A stretch of DNA of 64,000 bases from positions 86,833 to 150,832 of the forward strand of contig JBAMDO010000136.1 in assembly GCA_037074765.1 (NCBI GenBank), in the 5' to 3' direction. Positions 1 to 21,010 of this stretch are shown here, in pieces (position 1 is the stretch's first letter; each line of letters starts with the position of its first letter). The DNA is from Mansonella perstans. Lineage: Eukaryota > Nematoda > Chromadorea > Rhabditida > Onchocercidae. The notes below the pieces were generated by a model. It did no database searches and had not been told where the DNA came from. It saw only the letters and a list, made by a program, of their open reading frames with translations. The position numbers and the translations under genes were made by a program.

Positions 1-1080
1 TTAAAAGTTCCCTTCAGACTTTTAAGCATAAACATATGAACGCTTGACCCATATGCATAAGGCAATATTTCCCACAAATACATTTTTTTTTTCACAAAAT
101 CTTTTTACAGTGAATTCTCCATATGAATTCCTCTGCTCATTTCCGCTTGTCGATATTTGCACCACAAATTACGGTAAATTTGAGACCTTTTTACGCCCTG
201 TAAGCAAAATGTTTCGATATTACCTCACTTTGTATAACTTAAAATCGATTAGTTCGTTTTTCATGTTCGATGACTTGAGATGTTGATAAGAGATAAAAAG
301 AGAAATGCTTGAAAAAATACATGTATGAAAGTAAACATAACCTTTTGTTCAGCTTATCAGTAAATATAAGTTAAATCATTAAATCCATTCATTGCCGAAG
401 ATGCAGTTTAAAGAAAAAGAGGAAAGTTTAGGTTGACCGAGCATTCATTTATTGGTGTTGATAAAAAATGATAAACTGGTCAATCTATCCGATATGTCGA
501 TTGATTTATTGTTGCGCTGTAGCGTTGCTGATAATTGATTAGATCGGTCGATAAACATAATCTTTATGCAAACATATAAGAGTACAGATATATTTATATA
601 AATGAATATATATATATATATATGTACATGTATTCTTATACAACAGCTGTAATAAAAATATAGCCATAACCAATTTTTTTTTCACAGCAATTTTTGCAAT
701 TAATTTTATAGTACAATAAAATTACTGGAAAAACAAATTCCAACTTTTAATTTCATTCCAAATTAATTTAATATTTAACTAAACGCCTAAATAAGGATAA
801 AGAACTTCTTCAATTAAATAAAACAAGCAGAAAAAAACAACGCAAGAAAAAAAGAATATGTAAAGTGATGTGCTGCATGAATTGTTTGGATGTCTTCACC
901 TAATCCTAGCATTCCAGTTAGAACACATTATTTTTTGGTCAAGGCCAAAGAAAAGTATGATTCAGACAAAGAAAATTATTCGGCCAAATGGCTAACGCAA
1001 AAGACATTATTTTGCCAAATAGCCAAATAGGCATGATTTTTTGCTCCATTACATATTTTGCCAAATACGCAAAAAAAGGC
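1..1080. other. AT-rich intergenic DNA, no gene seen
   Basis: No reading frame here resembles a protein I recognise. The stretch holds homopolymer and AT runs, including a short (TA)n tract near 605-625, and a loosely repetitive part at about 950-1080 where the motif CCAAAT recurs. Confidence 0.5.
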
Positions 1081-1196
1081 AGTAAAGGTTAAATTGAGAA
1101 TGTAATAAGGTCAAAAACCGTTCTATTACTTTGCCTTTGGCTAGAGAAAAAACTTCGTTCTTGTAATAGTAAAGGTTAAATTGAGAATGTAATAAG
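1081..1196. repeat. 29-bp direct repeat pair
   Basis: The 29 bases at 1081-1109 recur at 1168-1196 (core AAAGGTTAAATTGAGAATG). It lies beyond the 3' end of the globin gene. No function is evident; it may be a remnant of a dispersed repeat. Confidence 0.7.
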
Positions 1197-1708
1197 CGTA
1201 GTGCCAAATTTATTAAATCACCAATAAGATGGGAATGTTGAAATGTGATAAAGCAATGCTCCCAACCTTCTTTTGACCTGAGATCACTTTAGCTTCTTTA
1301 TTTGTAGCAGAACCGCAAAAAATTTAAAAATGGTAAATTGTTAAAGAAGAGAAAAATTAGAGGGAAAAAAAACAAAAGAACCCTGCTATTTTCTGGGCAG
1401 GAAAGGGAAACTTCTAAAATACGGCCCTTCCCCGGAGCGTGTTTTAGTTTTCGCGGAAATTGGTTAGAAGTCAACAACCTATGATTGATAACAAATGACA
1501 TAAGTCACTGGAATCTACATTTGGTTTCCTTCTTGCCTGCTTTTGAATTATTTTGATAAGGTTTTGATCATTGCTTGTCATTGCCTAACATTACATCTAC
1601 CGTTTTTGACTTCTGTAAAATGTTCATCTGAAATTTAAGACCTTTATTAATCTTTGTATAAGAAGTAGGTGCATCATACAAATTTCAGTCATCGTTACCC
1701 ACCACTAT

Positions 1709-8831
<7,123 letters not shown>

Positions 8832-10337
8832 TCAAATTTTTAGCACATTTGTTGATATTTAGATGCATGCAATTTTTTTTTATTTTTGGTGAGCAAATGT
8901 TAAATTTTACTTCAGTCTGAAATTAATGAAATTTAAATTTAATCGAAAATCTAAAATGTAAAACATAAAAAAGTATTTTTATTTTTATTGAAATTTTCAC
9001 TTTTGATTTTACTAGCATTTAACAATTGTTCGTAAGTTTTCGAAATAGAAAATTCATCAATTAGAATGAAAATAAAATAGTAAACAAGTGAAAGAAAATT
9101 GTGAAAGATGACGTCATTCCCATTTGTACTTTTGCTAATTATTTCAACAAATAGGTGAGAAAATTCAGATTTTCAATAAATAAATATAAGCTTAAATTTA
9201 AGCATATATAATGAGCCGGGTATAGTAAGCTAAATGCTATACGATAGTAAACTTTATTATACAATAAATCAAATTCTGTTATAACACTAGAGCGTAAATA
9301 TGAATTCAAATTAAGCATTCAAGCTTAACTGATAAGCTTAATTGATGAGCAAAGAGGTTCAGCAATCGCTAATGAATTCATTAACAAATTTCTCCATTCA
9401 TGCAATAAATATATTGAGGCTCATTACTGTTTGCATTGCGTCTTTTGAATAATGAATGGAATGCCAAGTTAGACTCATTTTGATGGAAAATAGAAATTTG
9501 TAATTTCTTTCGTATCTTGTCCCATTCTTGTAAAACCTGAATTTTTTTCTGTATTTTTGAAAACAATTTCAATTTTTCATTTTATTTCAAGGAACGCATC
9601 ATCAGTGGGTCATGTAAGAAGATTTGAAAATTACAATCTGATATTAATCTCAAAAAAAAGAAAGCTCAATCATTAAAATTTTTCAACTTTTAAAATTTTA
9701 ATAGATTTCAACTTGAAACGAAATGTCAAAGAAGGAAAAAAAGTGGAAAACAAAAAAGTATCATTAATGGCACAAGAAGACTGTGTAAGGAATATAAAAT
9801 TTGAGCAGTCAAATTTTTCGATTCGAGTTAATTAAGTTTTTATTTAATTATTTGGGAAAATTAATTTGGATGAAATCACAAAGAAAAGGAATGACGATAC
9901 AGAAATTACGCTAATTTATCATAGTAGATGAATAAGTCAAAACAATCTAAATGCTAGTTAATAATTATTGATGTTAAAATTAACGTATTCTTATTGAAAG
10001 AAAAATTAGTTTAGTATTCTTATTAATGTTAAAATTAGTGTATTCTTATCGATTAAAGTCAAATAAACTGAATGAACGCCCAAGTGATGTAAAGCAGTAA
10101 CTTTTGATAATTTATAAATTAATAAAAAATTCGAAATTATTTATGGATTGCTAATCAATAAGTGATATTCTTATCATTACATTTCAATGAAGTAAACAAA
10201 AAAAAGAGCAGAAAGATATAAATTATTAAAAATTTTATTTTTATTTCATAAAAAATTCCGTTGTTTACTTTACAGGCAATACGGCATTGAAATTCCAATT
10301 TAATAATTAATTTAATATATCGAAAAAGCTCATTATG

Positions 10338-10425
10338 TACACATATGCTCATACACGCATACATGCACACATGCGCACATACATGCACACAAATACACAA
10401 ACATACATATATGCATACAAATACA
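10338..10425. repeat. CA/CATA-type microsatellite
   Basis: An imperfect run of ACACAT, ATGCACAC and ATACA units on plus. Similar tracts occur at 26039-26077, 33935-34013, 35327-35365, 51700-51750 and 54046-54133. Confidence 0.8.
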
Positions 10426-11167
10426 CCTAGAAATGAATTAAACTAAAATTGTTTAGGTATTTTTTTTTAAGAAACATAAAAAAAATGATTGAAAATAACT
10501 ATCACTATTATCCTTGAATGTATTCAAATTAATTAAATTGAAGCAAAAATGAATTTCAAAGCAAAATGAAAGAGAATGCAGTGGATTGCACCAGTACAAT
10601 AAGTATTCTTCATCAATCTCAATTTGAATATATTCTAAGATAATAGTGATAATGAAAGAATTATTGATTGTTTACATTGAAAACAATTTAGTATGATGAA
10701 TATTGTTATCTCTACAAGTAACATAGAATGCTAATTTGCAGAATATATAACAAATATGGATTTCGGTAAATTTCAATGTCTTTTCATGTTTATCAGAACA
10801 TTTACCGCACAATTTCCTCTGATCGTAGCAGATGAGAATAATTCAGCTTGTCATTTAATCCTGTCATCTTAGATTTGCCTAGAAGAATAAGTTTAGCAAA
10901 TGAAACAACTGAGTTTATCATCTAATCCTTCTCTCAATTTATTTGATAAGTTTGAAAAATATATGAAAAAAATTCATCTCATATATTTTAGCAGTAAAAA
11001 AAAGAAGTGAAATTAACCAATTTAATTGGTAGATAAAAAACTTTCAGAAAATGAATTCCAATTTGTTTTAATTTATTTATAAGTTTGAAGAAATTTTAGT
11101 TTATTTAATCTTTCATTCTTTCTGGAAGAGAGAATTTCCTGAATTCTTTTCATCCCATTTACACCTT

Positions 11168-11192
11168 TTCTCTCTCTCTCTCGCTCTCTCTT
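11168..11192 (+). repeat. (TC)n microsatellite
   Basis: A CT-dinucleotide run with one CG interruption. It is intergenic. Confidence 0.85.
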
Positions 11193-12919
11193 ACTATTTG
11201 AATTTCATATCTAAGAATCCCATTGTTAAGGTAACTGTTGGAAACATAACATAGTATCATTGATATTACTGATATCATTAATGAAATATAATTGTCATAG
11301 TTTATACATAATAAAGTAAAATTTAAGAAGATTGTTTCTTTTGATTCTTTGGAAATCTAAAAAAATTATAACGGACTAGAAAAAAATATAATTCACAAAA
11401 TTTTTAAGTAATTTTTTCAAATTAATTTAAAATATTTCAATTCACCAACAAAATTCTGAAATTAATTCAAATATTATAAATTGGTTTACAAAAATTTTTT
11501 TTTACAAAATTTTAAAAAGAGGACAAATCAATTTCTGGAATTTCATATTAGTTGACAAAATTTTAAAATTAATATGAAAGATTCCAAAATTGGAATTTTA
11601 AGTAGCAACTGAATTAGAGAAAAATATACTTCACAAAATCAAAAATTTTTAATTAATTTTTTTCAAATTAATTTAAAACATTTCAATTTATCAACAAAAT
11701 TCTAAAAATATTTAGAATTCTAAATATAATAAATAAACAATATGACGCAAATACGACACAAATGTCTAAAAATATGAAAAATATAGTGCAAATGAGTCTT
11801 AAAATAATGAAATTAAATAAATGAATGGAAATATGAATCATGAAAGCGCCCTGATTTAGAATAGCAATTATTGTCTTGCTTCATGCATCATTTGCTATTT
11901 ATAAATTATTCGAGAATTAATTTGCACTTACCGCCTATAAAACTATTTTTGTTCCTTTTTTTTTCCACAAATTCTCATAAGAGAAATCAATTAATTTTAA
12001 CTTGTAATATAGTCAAATACATACAAAAAGAAATATGCGCGGTTTTTCTTTTTTTTGTAAGATAATTTGATAATTTAAATCACAAAAACTTTGGCTCAAT
12101 GACTTAGACGCAACATGTAACAAATACGTAATGAAGAATGAGTAAGAATTGTTGAAATTAATTAAATGAATTAATTTGGATTATGAAGGAGAATTGATAA
12201 GAAAAAATAAATGTTGCTCTATGCATTTGCAATGCTTTCCATGTCAAAATTTTTGGCTAATTTAAATTATAAAACTTAGACTTAATGACCAAGCGCTAAA
12301 TGTTGTAGAAAAAAGAGAAAATTTGTAATATTGCAGGAAAGTAATGAAGAAATTTGTGCTTTTTTTTTCTTGTTTTCGTACATTTATCATCCGATCCCAA
12401 ATATATAGAGAAGCATTGGTTTTCTTTTTTTTTTCCACACTCAATTTCTAGACATTTAGCATCTGATCATAGGCAAGGGCTTTTTTCCCACAAAATTTGA
12501 TGGAGTGTATTTCTAACTGCCCATTAATCAGCTCAAATAATAGTGCATTCTGCATTATTTTTGGATCATTTGTTGCTCATTTAATTTGTAATAATATCTT
12601 AAGACTCAGCAATAAGTATCAATTCTATTATCAACAAATATAACCTCCCATTTATGGCTAAATTTCTTGGCACTGATAATTAGACTAGCCATGAAGGGTA
12701 TTTGAAAATGCTAGAATCTGAATTTTGCTACCTTGAATAATTAATTAATTATCACAATCGTAGAAAATTCCGTATGAAACAAACTAAAATCAATAGTGTA
12801 TCCTGATTCTGTATTGATGAAGCACTGAGCGGAAATCTTATTTCTTAAAATGAATCCCGAAGAAATTTCGTCTCGAAGAAATTCTGTGTAAAAAGTGGGA
12901 CAAGGATTAACCAGGTATG

Positions 12920-14526
12920 ACAATAATTATCATGTAGTATTTGTTATCAAGAATGTTAATACTTATCATGCAATATTTGCTATCGGGGGTGATAATAATT
13001 TTAATATTTGATATCAGGATGATAATAATTATCACAAATTTGTTCTTTCAAATAAGGTATCTGATAATAATCATCATATAATATTTGCACTTCTTTTATG
13101 ATAGTTATTTCACGCATATTTAATAGTTTAGAAAGTTATAAATGAGAAAATTTCTTGGACAGATGTGTGCAATAATTTCTTACAGTACTTGGGCAAATAC
13201 TTATACAACAATCTCTCATAATGCTTTAAGAAGTAATAATTATTTTTTCTTATTAAACTTAGAATACTTAAAAGGAAATAACTTTCTCTTTGACAAAATA
13301 AAGCTTAATTTTTTTAAAACAGCAATCCATTAGCATTATAATTTTTTTCTTTTCATTTTCATTGATATTTTGGTAAATAATACATATAGTAACTTTTATT
13401 TTAATGTTTATTAAAAGCAGTAAAAGTAATTTCCAAAAATTATTACATAGATAAAACATCGAAAAGACTTCTTCAATGATATGATAATAACAATTTGAGC
13501 CTATGAAATATGATAATTGACTGAAATTTTCAATTCACATCTGGTTGTCAATAATTGTCGATGTGTAGGATTACGAATTTATGGAAGGATTAAAAATTAA
13601 TAAGAAATGTACTGATACTGATAAAATGTCGGAAAAGTGTGTTTTTGATGTGTTGGACTTGAATTAACATTTAGTGATATGATGAGAATCATGATTGTCT
13701 GAAGTCTAACTTCATGTGTAATCAATAATTGCTGATGTATCATATTGATTAGCTGGAATTAACGTTTTAATAAATCATCCATTTAAAAAAATGATTTCAA
13801 TGTTCAAAAAATAAGCAAAAAAAAACAGCAAACTTGAATTTTATTATCATTCAAAAGATTCTTGTGATTTGATTTTTTTTTTTGAAATTGAACGATTACC
13901 TGAACGGAGTTAAAACAAATGAAAGTAATGTACTTCCTTAGCAATAATGCAAAACTGGCACATCACCGATTCCAAATGTTTACTTTTTTCTTTTAAATTT
14001 AAAACAAGTTTTGCTCTTGAAATTTTTGCTTATTCCTGGAAAATTAAAATTGTCTTAGATTTTGCTTTCTTTTTCCATAACTTCTGCATCAACAATTCCG
14101 GGTGGTCGCAATGCTTCCAGTTTCTTTAATCGTTAGCAAATTTTTTTTTTTTGTTCTTAATGCTATTTGTGCAAAATTATTGAAAAGTATTCAAGCAACG
14201 CATAAATCCGAATGCTTACTTATTACTCAAATTCAACATTTCTTTCCAATTGTTAATTGAAACAATTTTTCGAAATTTACAAGTTAAAAATTTGAGGAAA
14301 ACTCATTGAGAGACTTAATTCCGTAGATCAGGACTTTTGAACTTTATAACTTAATCACTTTTCATTTTACAAACGAAGACTTTTTAGTCTTAGAAATGAA
14401 ATTTTGAAGTCACAAATTAAAACTTCTGAACTTTACGGATCAGTTTTTGAAATTTTTGAATCTTACCTTAAATCCAAGTTTTTATAAATTGAAATTTTTG
14501 GACTTGATAAATTAATTTTTTTTCAG
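12920..14526. repeat. Duplicated block R1 (upstream repeat, three copies)
   Basis: A GATAATAATTATCA-rich start, then a segment containing ATGAGRAAATTTCTT, is closely matched at about 18040 onward (R2) and 21860-22440 (R3), all on plus. R1 and R2 continue to resemble each other through the A-rich part near 13800-14500 (R2: 19100-19790). Each copy carries a roughly 60-residue open frame starting MRKFL (13142, about 18166, about 22019), but the frames diverge and look like shared descent rather than a conserved protein. R1 leads directly into the cysteine-rich protein gene. Confidence 0.75.
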
Positions 14527-15814
14527 ATTTTTGGTATATTCATTGGTCTTAATGGTTTTGAAAGTGAGTAATTTAATTTTTTGTTAAAATGCATTTTTTT
14601 AATATGCATTTGCTTTCATGAATGTATTTCATTACAAACAGTCCAACAATATTAATTATTCCAAATTAATATTTTCATCAATTAAATTTAATTTACAATC
14701 GCTATCCCAATAGCATGCAAAGAAGAAAATATGGAATAATCTGAACTAAGCGAACAATTATAGGTATATTTGTGTACACAAAAAAAATGAATATAACAAA
14801 TTTCAGTTTTGAAAGTAAAAATTTTTCCTATGATAATTTCAATAATTTCATTTTAAGATATTTCAGCATGTGTTGACAAATTCTGTCCTTTGGGAACATA
14901 TTGCGAAGAGCGCGATATTGTTGAATGCGGCAATCCGCCATGTCGACCGCTGCTTGTATGTATGCCTGATTACACTAAAGGTTTTTTGGCACTTTTTTCG
15001 CGGATTTATGGCTGGCAAATCGCTAAGAAATAAAGAGTATAGTAGGCAAAAATATATTTAATCTATGGGAATGTTATGAAGACAAGTAATAACATTTAGC
15101 TAAATCATTCAAATAAAAAAACAGTATTAATTGAGAAAAAATGAGCTTAGTGATGTGAAAATAATCATTTCACCGGTAATTCCTAAAACTATCGGTAAAG
15201 GAAAATTTTCTGCGATTTGCAATTCTAAAATATGTATTTCTAAATTATTTCATTCAAATGAAAGAAATTCTTCGATACAAAAGTATTCGGGAACATTTCG
15301 AATAGATTTTTTATATTTTGCTTCAAAAATTCGATATTTTTCGAACTTTTAATAAAAAAAATTTCAGGCTGTAAAAGTCATCCACTTTGTCCAGCAGGTC
15401 AAATATGTGCCGAAAAGTTGGTGCCCTGTATTGGTCGGTCATGCCGTAAAATTGCAAAATGCGTGCAACCAGGCAGTTCGTGTATTTTTGTCATCTTTTT
15501 TTCAAATTAACTCTCAAAATCTGTCATATTTCTTAAACAAAATGTTTCATTCTTTAAGATTCCTTTTAGTTAAAAATAAATAGTTCAAAAAACTGACTAA
15601 AAAAAAGAGAAAAATGGAACTACCGATCTTCCATTGTTGTTTAAGACTTTAATTAAATGATTTAAGCTAACTGTTAGCCATTTTCATTAATTAATTTACA
15701 GCATGCGATGCAATGGAATGTCCACCGTCACATAAATGTATAATGACCCCTGGGCCAACATGTATCAGAACAATTTTATCTGCTGAAGATATAGCCAAAA
15801 TGAACGAACATTAA
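14527..15814 (+). CDS. Secreted cysteine-rich protein with CPxGxxC repeats (5' end incomplete)
   Basis: Four plus-strand exons can be joined in phase: 14527-14563 (hydrophobic, FGIFIGLNGFE, probably part of a signal peptide), 14867-14980, 15368-15475 and 15702-15814 (stop at 15812). The last three junctions are all phase 1. Each of the two middle exons encodes one unit with a CPxGxxC motif (CPLGTYC, CPAGQIC) and further paired cysteines; the last gives CPPSHKC. The initiating Met exon was not found, so the N-terminus is open. This arrangement is typical of small secreted or cuticle/extracellular nematode proteins; no enzymatic role is indicated. A decayed duplicate of the last exon lies at 19801. 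Exon recognition is good; the signal exon is less sure. Confidence 0.7.
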
Positions 15815-15899
15815 AGCACGTTTGCAATCAATTAAACTTTTTTATTTGTCACTTTTACAGTAATTTGAACACGTTTATTGATCAGTTCCGTTTGAAAAC

Positions 15900-18030
15900 A
15901 ATTGAAGAAGACAAATGATATTAAATAAATGACATGAGCTGAATTAAGTAAGACATGAGTTGAATATAAAACGGTAAGACAAAACACTAGATGATGACAA
16001 AAGCGCTATTTAAAAGAACCATTTGTCATATTCATTTTCTTCTATCGCCTAGTACTTTTATAGTGAATTGCAGCTGTTTATGTTTGAAATCAATCCATAA
16101 AATTTTGAAAATTTTCGGAAAGTAACTTTAGCATTATAATTGTTCCTTTTTCGAAGTTTAAGCTGATCTTATACAAATTACGCCTGTCGGATCATTTAAT
16201 TGAAATAAATTAATTTTTTCTTACTTCTCAATTTACTCACTAATACATGTTGAAGTTTCTTTCTTGAAAATATTTTAGAGTTAAAGTTGTGAAGTGATTT
16301 AAAAAAAAAACATAGAATTGATAAATGTTTCACAAAATTCTTTTTTTTTGTTAAATATGCGATCAAGTATTTTTTTGACAAACATCAATATGTCTTTTTC
16401 AATATTTTAAAATAAAATTGAACTGCTTTTTATTCTAAACAATACGTTTTTTTATGAAATGAAAGAAAAATTAATTCCTAAAAGTTTAAAATGTTTAAAA
16501 GTTTTATCACTTTTTCGGCTTGTTTGAAAATATTTTCATCAGTAAAAACTTACTTCATTAAATTGCAAATTAATTTCGAATTCAGGCCAACTTCAATATA
16601 TTTGTACTCATTAATTTAACTTCATGCAAAAGATGCAAAAGTTGATCTTTTAAGTTAGTCGGCTTATTGATTAATTAATTAAACTCTAATAAAATTTAAT
16701 ATACACTTTAAATTATTGAAACGGAGAAAATAAAAGAGATTCGATAAATTGTAAAGAAAACATTATTTATAGGTCAAAAAAGTCAGTGCCAGGTAATCAA
16801 TTATATGCCCAATTGTGTAAAACTGATAAATGACAGTCATTGATATGGGTCCACATAAGTTATACAATAGTAACTGTGAGAAGCGCAATCAGCGTTTCTT
16901 TTTTCTCGTCACTACAAGTAATCAATTATGCCCTTTTTAGTCAATCAAATTTTAAATTTTATAAACATTTTGAATGTTATCAAAAATGCCGCTTTTAGTG
17001 TGACTAGCCATTTTTTTTTTACACAAATTGGTAAATTTCAAATTATTATCCAAAATTTTTATTCCTTTTTTTCTCTGACCGTCTGTTTGTTGCCAATAAA
17101 GATAAAACCAGAAAAGTTTAATCATTTTTGCTTATTGTCCACTCTATTTGTATAAGTTAGCGATGGCAATTAATACGAAATATTTGGAATAAAATTACCC
17201 CAATTAATCTATGCTTTACAATCCATGTGTTACTCATTTCGCTTAACGCGAGAGTATTCATCGAATAATACTGATCATTCGTTGAAATTCTTGAAAACTA
17301 TTCGTAATCTTCATAACGAAAAAATAGACAAAATTTCGGAAGTGGTGGAAAGCTCACTTTTGGAAGGTTATTGTATATATTGTATTCTCGTCGCCTTTCT
17401 TCTTGCTGAAAATGTCAAGTTTACATCTGGAAATAATGTTTGTGGAAGGCTTGAGAACCATAATTGGCGCAAGTTATTTTTATACATACAAGGAAATATT
17501 GGCAAATAAATTTCCTGAAATAATGACAATTTTTTAAGTAATTAGAAATTTAATGTAATCTAAATTAATTTTTCAACAATATTATTCTGTTGTATGACAG
17601 ATAAAAGAACGAAACAAAAAATCTTGTATTTATTACCTGAAATAAGTATTTCGGAATATTTCATGAAAAATAAGAGAGAAGAAAAAAGAAATAGAAAATG
17701 CATAGAAGCAAAGTGAAAACAAGTCATTATTGCATTCCTGCTATTTCTGTCCAAAATAACCTGAATGACGAATGAGTGGAGGAAGTGCTGGTGCAAAGCT
17801 GGAGGTTATGGGAGTGCTGGTATTGCAGTTGCAGAAAGTCCTGCAGTAATTAGCAACAAAGTTTAGGAAATGATGAATCAAGTTTAGAACATTACTCCCT
17901 ACATTATCAGTTATAAACCTATCGTCTGCCCATTCAACTAATAATTTTCTCCCAGCGAATTTATAGAAGTTTGCTTAACAATCAAATACTTACGAAGTAC
18001 GGACAAATGCTGTGCAAGCTGCGCTATCAC
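15900..18030. other. Region without a supported gene
   Basis: Mostly AT-rich and non-coding. Two stretches look somewhat coding but have no recognisable family: plus 17241-17370 (reads REYSSNNTDHSLKFLKTIRN and on to SSLLEG) and plus 17775-17865 (reads GGYGSAGIAVAESPAVISNK then a stop). Neither has a convincing partner exon. Everything else shows only short chance frames. Confidence 0.35.
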
Positions 18031-18039
18031 ATGAAGCGA

Positions 18040-19950
18040 TGGTAATAATTATCACAAATTCGATCTTTTAAGTAACGTATTTGATAGTAATTATCATGTA
18101 ATATTTGCACTTCTTTCATGATTGTTATTTCATGCATATATAACAGTTTGCGTAGAAGGCTACAAATGAGGAAATTTCTTGAACAGATATATCCTCATAA
18201 TGCTTTGGGTAGTTGTATACAAAAATTTTCCATAATACTTTACAACAGGTACACAAATAATAATTATCTTCTCTTATTTAATTTTAAACATTTAAAAGAA
18301 AATAGCTTTCTCTTTGTGAAAATAAAACTTGATTTTTTTAAATAGCAATCCACTCCAGGCATATAAATTTTTCTTTTTATTGTCATTGATATTTTGGTAA
18401 ATAATTCTGTTAGTAATTCTTTTTTTTGTTTATGTAAAATACTTGGATATTATTAGTTGTTAAAAAAGGTGAAAAGAGGAAGAAATTATTTCGCCTTTTC
18501 GAAGCTCCTAAATAGAAAGCGCAAAATATTGGAAAAACAACAACGGAATGTTTTTTTCTTTTTTGGCTCAATTGAAAATGATTAATTGAAAAAATTTTCA
18601 GAAAATTGAAATTTATCGTAAAGAGTTGGATTGAACTTGGAATGGAAATAGTTGCAAAAATGGTAACTTTTACTTTAATGGCTATTAAAATCAATAAATG
18701 TCGCATAATTTTCAAAAAATATTTGATACTATGAAGTATGAAAATTGGCTGGAATTAATGACAATTTGAAACTATGAAATATGATAATTAGCTAGAATTT
18801 TCAATTCACATGTGCTGGCTAATAATTATCGATGTGTAGAATTACGACTTATTGAAAACAATATTGCCATCGGAAAAGTTTCTTGATGTGTCAAACTAGA
18901 ATTCAACATTCAGTGATACAGTGATAAATCATAATTGTTTAAAGTCTAAATTCATAAGTAATCAACAATTACTGCTGTGTTAATGATGTGTATGTCATCG
19001 ATTAGTTAACTCTCTATGTGGAACTATCTTAATAAATGATCAAAGATCTATTGATAAAAGGGAACATTTCTATTTCAAAAACTCATTCCAATGCTTAAAT
19101 ATTAAAAAAAATGAGCAAAAAAACAGCAATTTGAATTTTATTGTCATTCAACAAATTCTTGTAATTTTTTTTTTTTTTTGAAAATGAAAGATTACCTAAA
19201 CGGAGTTCAAACAAATGTAAGCAATGTATTTCCTAAGCATTAATGCAAAATTGATGATTTACCGCTTCCAAATGTTTATTTTTTCTTTTAAATTTAAAAT
19301 AAGTTTTGCTGTTGAAATTTGTGCTTTTTTGAATAGATTATTCCTGCAATATTTAAATTGTCTTAAAGTTTGTTATCTTTTTTCATAGCTTCTACATCGG
19401 GAATTCCGAATGATCGCAATGCTTCTAATTTGTTTAATCGTTAGCAAATTTTTTTTTATTCTAATTCGGCTATTTGCGCGTAATTATTAAAAAGTATTCA
19501 AGTATATGATAAATCCAAATACTTACTAATTGAAATTCAGAAGTACTTTTTTTTGCATTTGTTAATTAAAACAAATTTTTGAATTTTACTAGTTAAAATT
19601 TGAGAAAAAACTCGTTAAAAGGCCAAATTCTATGGATCTGAATTTTCGAACTTCATAAGTTAACAATTTTCCATTTTACAAACGAAGAGTTTTGAGTTCC
19701 ACAAATAAAATTTTGAAATCATAAATTAAAACTTCTGAATTTTGCAAATTAATTTCCGTAAAATCCGGAAGTTTTAAGCTAATTATCAGCTAATTTACAG
19801 CATGTAATGCATTGAAATGTCCATCATCACATAAATTTCAATGATTGCTAAACCAACATGTATCAGGACAATTTTATCTGTGAAGCTTTTGTTCATTTTG
19901 AACGAACACTGAAGCACGTTTGCAATCACTGAACACGTTCATTGATCACG
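18040..19950. repeat. Duplicated block R2, with internal deletion
   Basis: A diverged direct duplicate of 12920-15890. Relative to R1 it has about 230 bp of unmatched DNA near 18425-18655 and lacks about 1.2 kb between positions equivalent to 14450 and 15660. That removes the signal exon and the first two cysteine-repeat exons, leaving only the region around the last exon. Homology fades near 19950. Confidence 0.7.
19801..19915 (+). pseudogene. Decayed last exon of the cysteine-rich protein gene
   Basis: This follows the same splice-acceptor context (TTTACAG) as exon 15702 and matches it along its length, including the downstream segment ending near AAGCACGTTTGCAATCA. The frame begins CNALKCPSSHK and then hits a stop where the parent has CIMTPGP; a cysteine is lost as well. 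The other exons are deleted in this copy, so no product is expected. Confidence 0.8.
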
Positions 19951-20699
19951 CTTATAATCACTGGAATTTTTTTTTTATCACTTTTTTGTTCTTTTTTTTA
20001 AAATTCTTTTAAATCCTACAATTTTTTGCAAAGAAAATTCCCACAAAATAAATGCTTGATTTTCGAATTTTATTTTTTTATAAATGAAGAATCGTTAAAT
20101 CAGTTGGCTTGTTTGAAATTCAACTGATTACATCCCTTTCGTAGTTTTATTGATATGCATAGACAACAAGGAGTTTGAAGTTTAGAATTACACAATGGAT
20201 CCACATATAGTCGTAGACGGTTGCTGGCTATCAATTCAATGATAGTAATTTCATGGAGAGAGGAAAAATTACATCCTGATAGATTGCAAGCAAAGGATTA
20301 ATCATTACAATAGCTGCTTGGGATTTAGATAATGAGATAATAGACAAGGAAGATTTGGAACGTACAATGAGGACTTTTTCCATTAAAGTAAACATGATGA
20401 TTTGAGCTCAAAACGTTACCATTCACTTCATATTACACAATTATATTCAATAGAACCATATGATTATCATTAGCATCATTTTCTTATTTCATTATTCCTT
20501 TATAATTTTTAGCTGAATTTAATAGCAATTTATTTGCCTAATGCTTTTTCGTATTTCTTTTCTAATACAAGTTTTGAATTGTATGAAATTAAAATTTATT
20601 AACTATTGAGAAGTTTACATGACTCAAAAGATGATATAGAAAAAAAAGCCATACAATTTTCTTCATTGTTAGTGCTGTTTGAAAATTTCTTGAAGAGAG

Positions 20700-21010
20700 A
20701 TTTTACATCTATTGATAAGAGTGAAATCATAAATCAATAGATTTTTTGTTGTATCAGCTGTAAAATCTTATGCATAATTGTCAATCGACAAAAGAATCCT
20801 CAAAATATTTAATTAAAATATATATTGCACTTCATTATCACACTGCAGAAATTGCACTTCACATATTATGCATTTATTGCATGCTTATCCCATATTGAAT
20901 TCGACTGAGTGTGAGATAAGTGATACCAATTACTACATTTGGTTTACCACTGCTCCATTATACATTTCAAATATCATTTAATTGATTGCTGTGTTATTTA
21001 CGCTTAAATT
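20700..21010 (-). pseudogene. Old inverted relic (copy D) of the SRT chemoreceptor 5' part
   Basis: On minus, 20998-20905 aligns with the 5' exon of copies A and C (the segment reading AIGITYLTL in those copies), and 20890-20700 aligns with the following intron, including the segment GTCGATTGACAATTC. Substitutions and small gaps are frequent, so it is much older than copies A-C. No open product remains. Confidence 0.75.

Larger units (their letters stand above)
8832..12900. other. Gene-free AT-rich region upstream of the globin gene
   Basis: I see no supported gene. The first few hundred bases should contain the globin promoter, but no clear TATA box or trans-splice acceptor abuts the ATG at 8831. 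The stretch contains A/T homopolymers, a (CA/CATA)n-type tract near 10338-10425 and a (TC)n tract near 11168-11192. Short open frames here have simple or lysine/phenylalanine-rich compositions expected by chance in AT-rich DNA. Confidence 0.5.

Noticed and set aside
13142..13333. MRKFL-starting small protein repeated three times (13142, about 18166, about 22019)
   Set aside because: After the first residues the three frames differ in length and content and no conserved residues or splice signals support coding; shared descent of the repeat explains the similarity.
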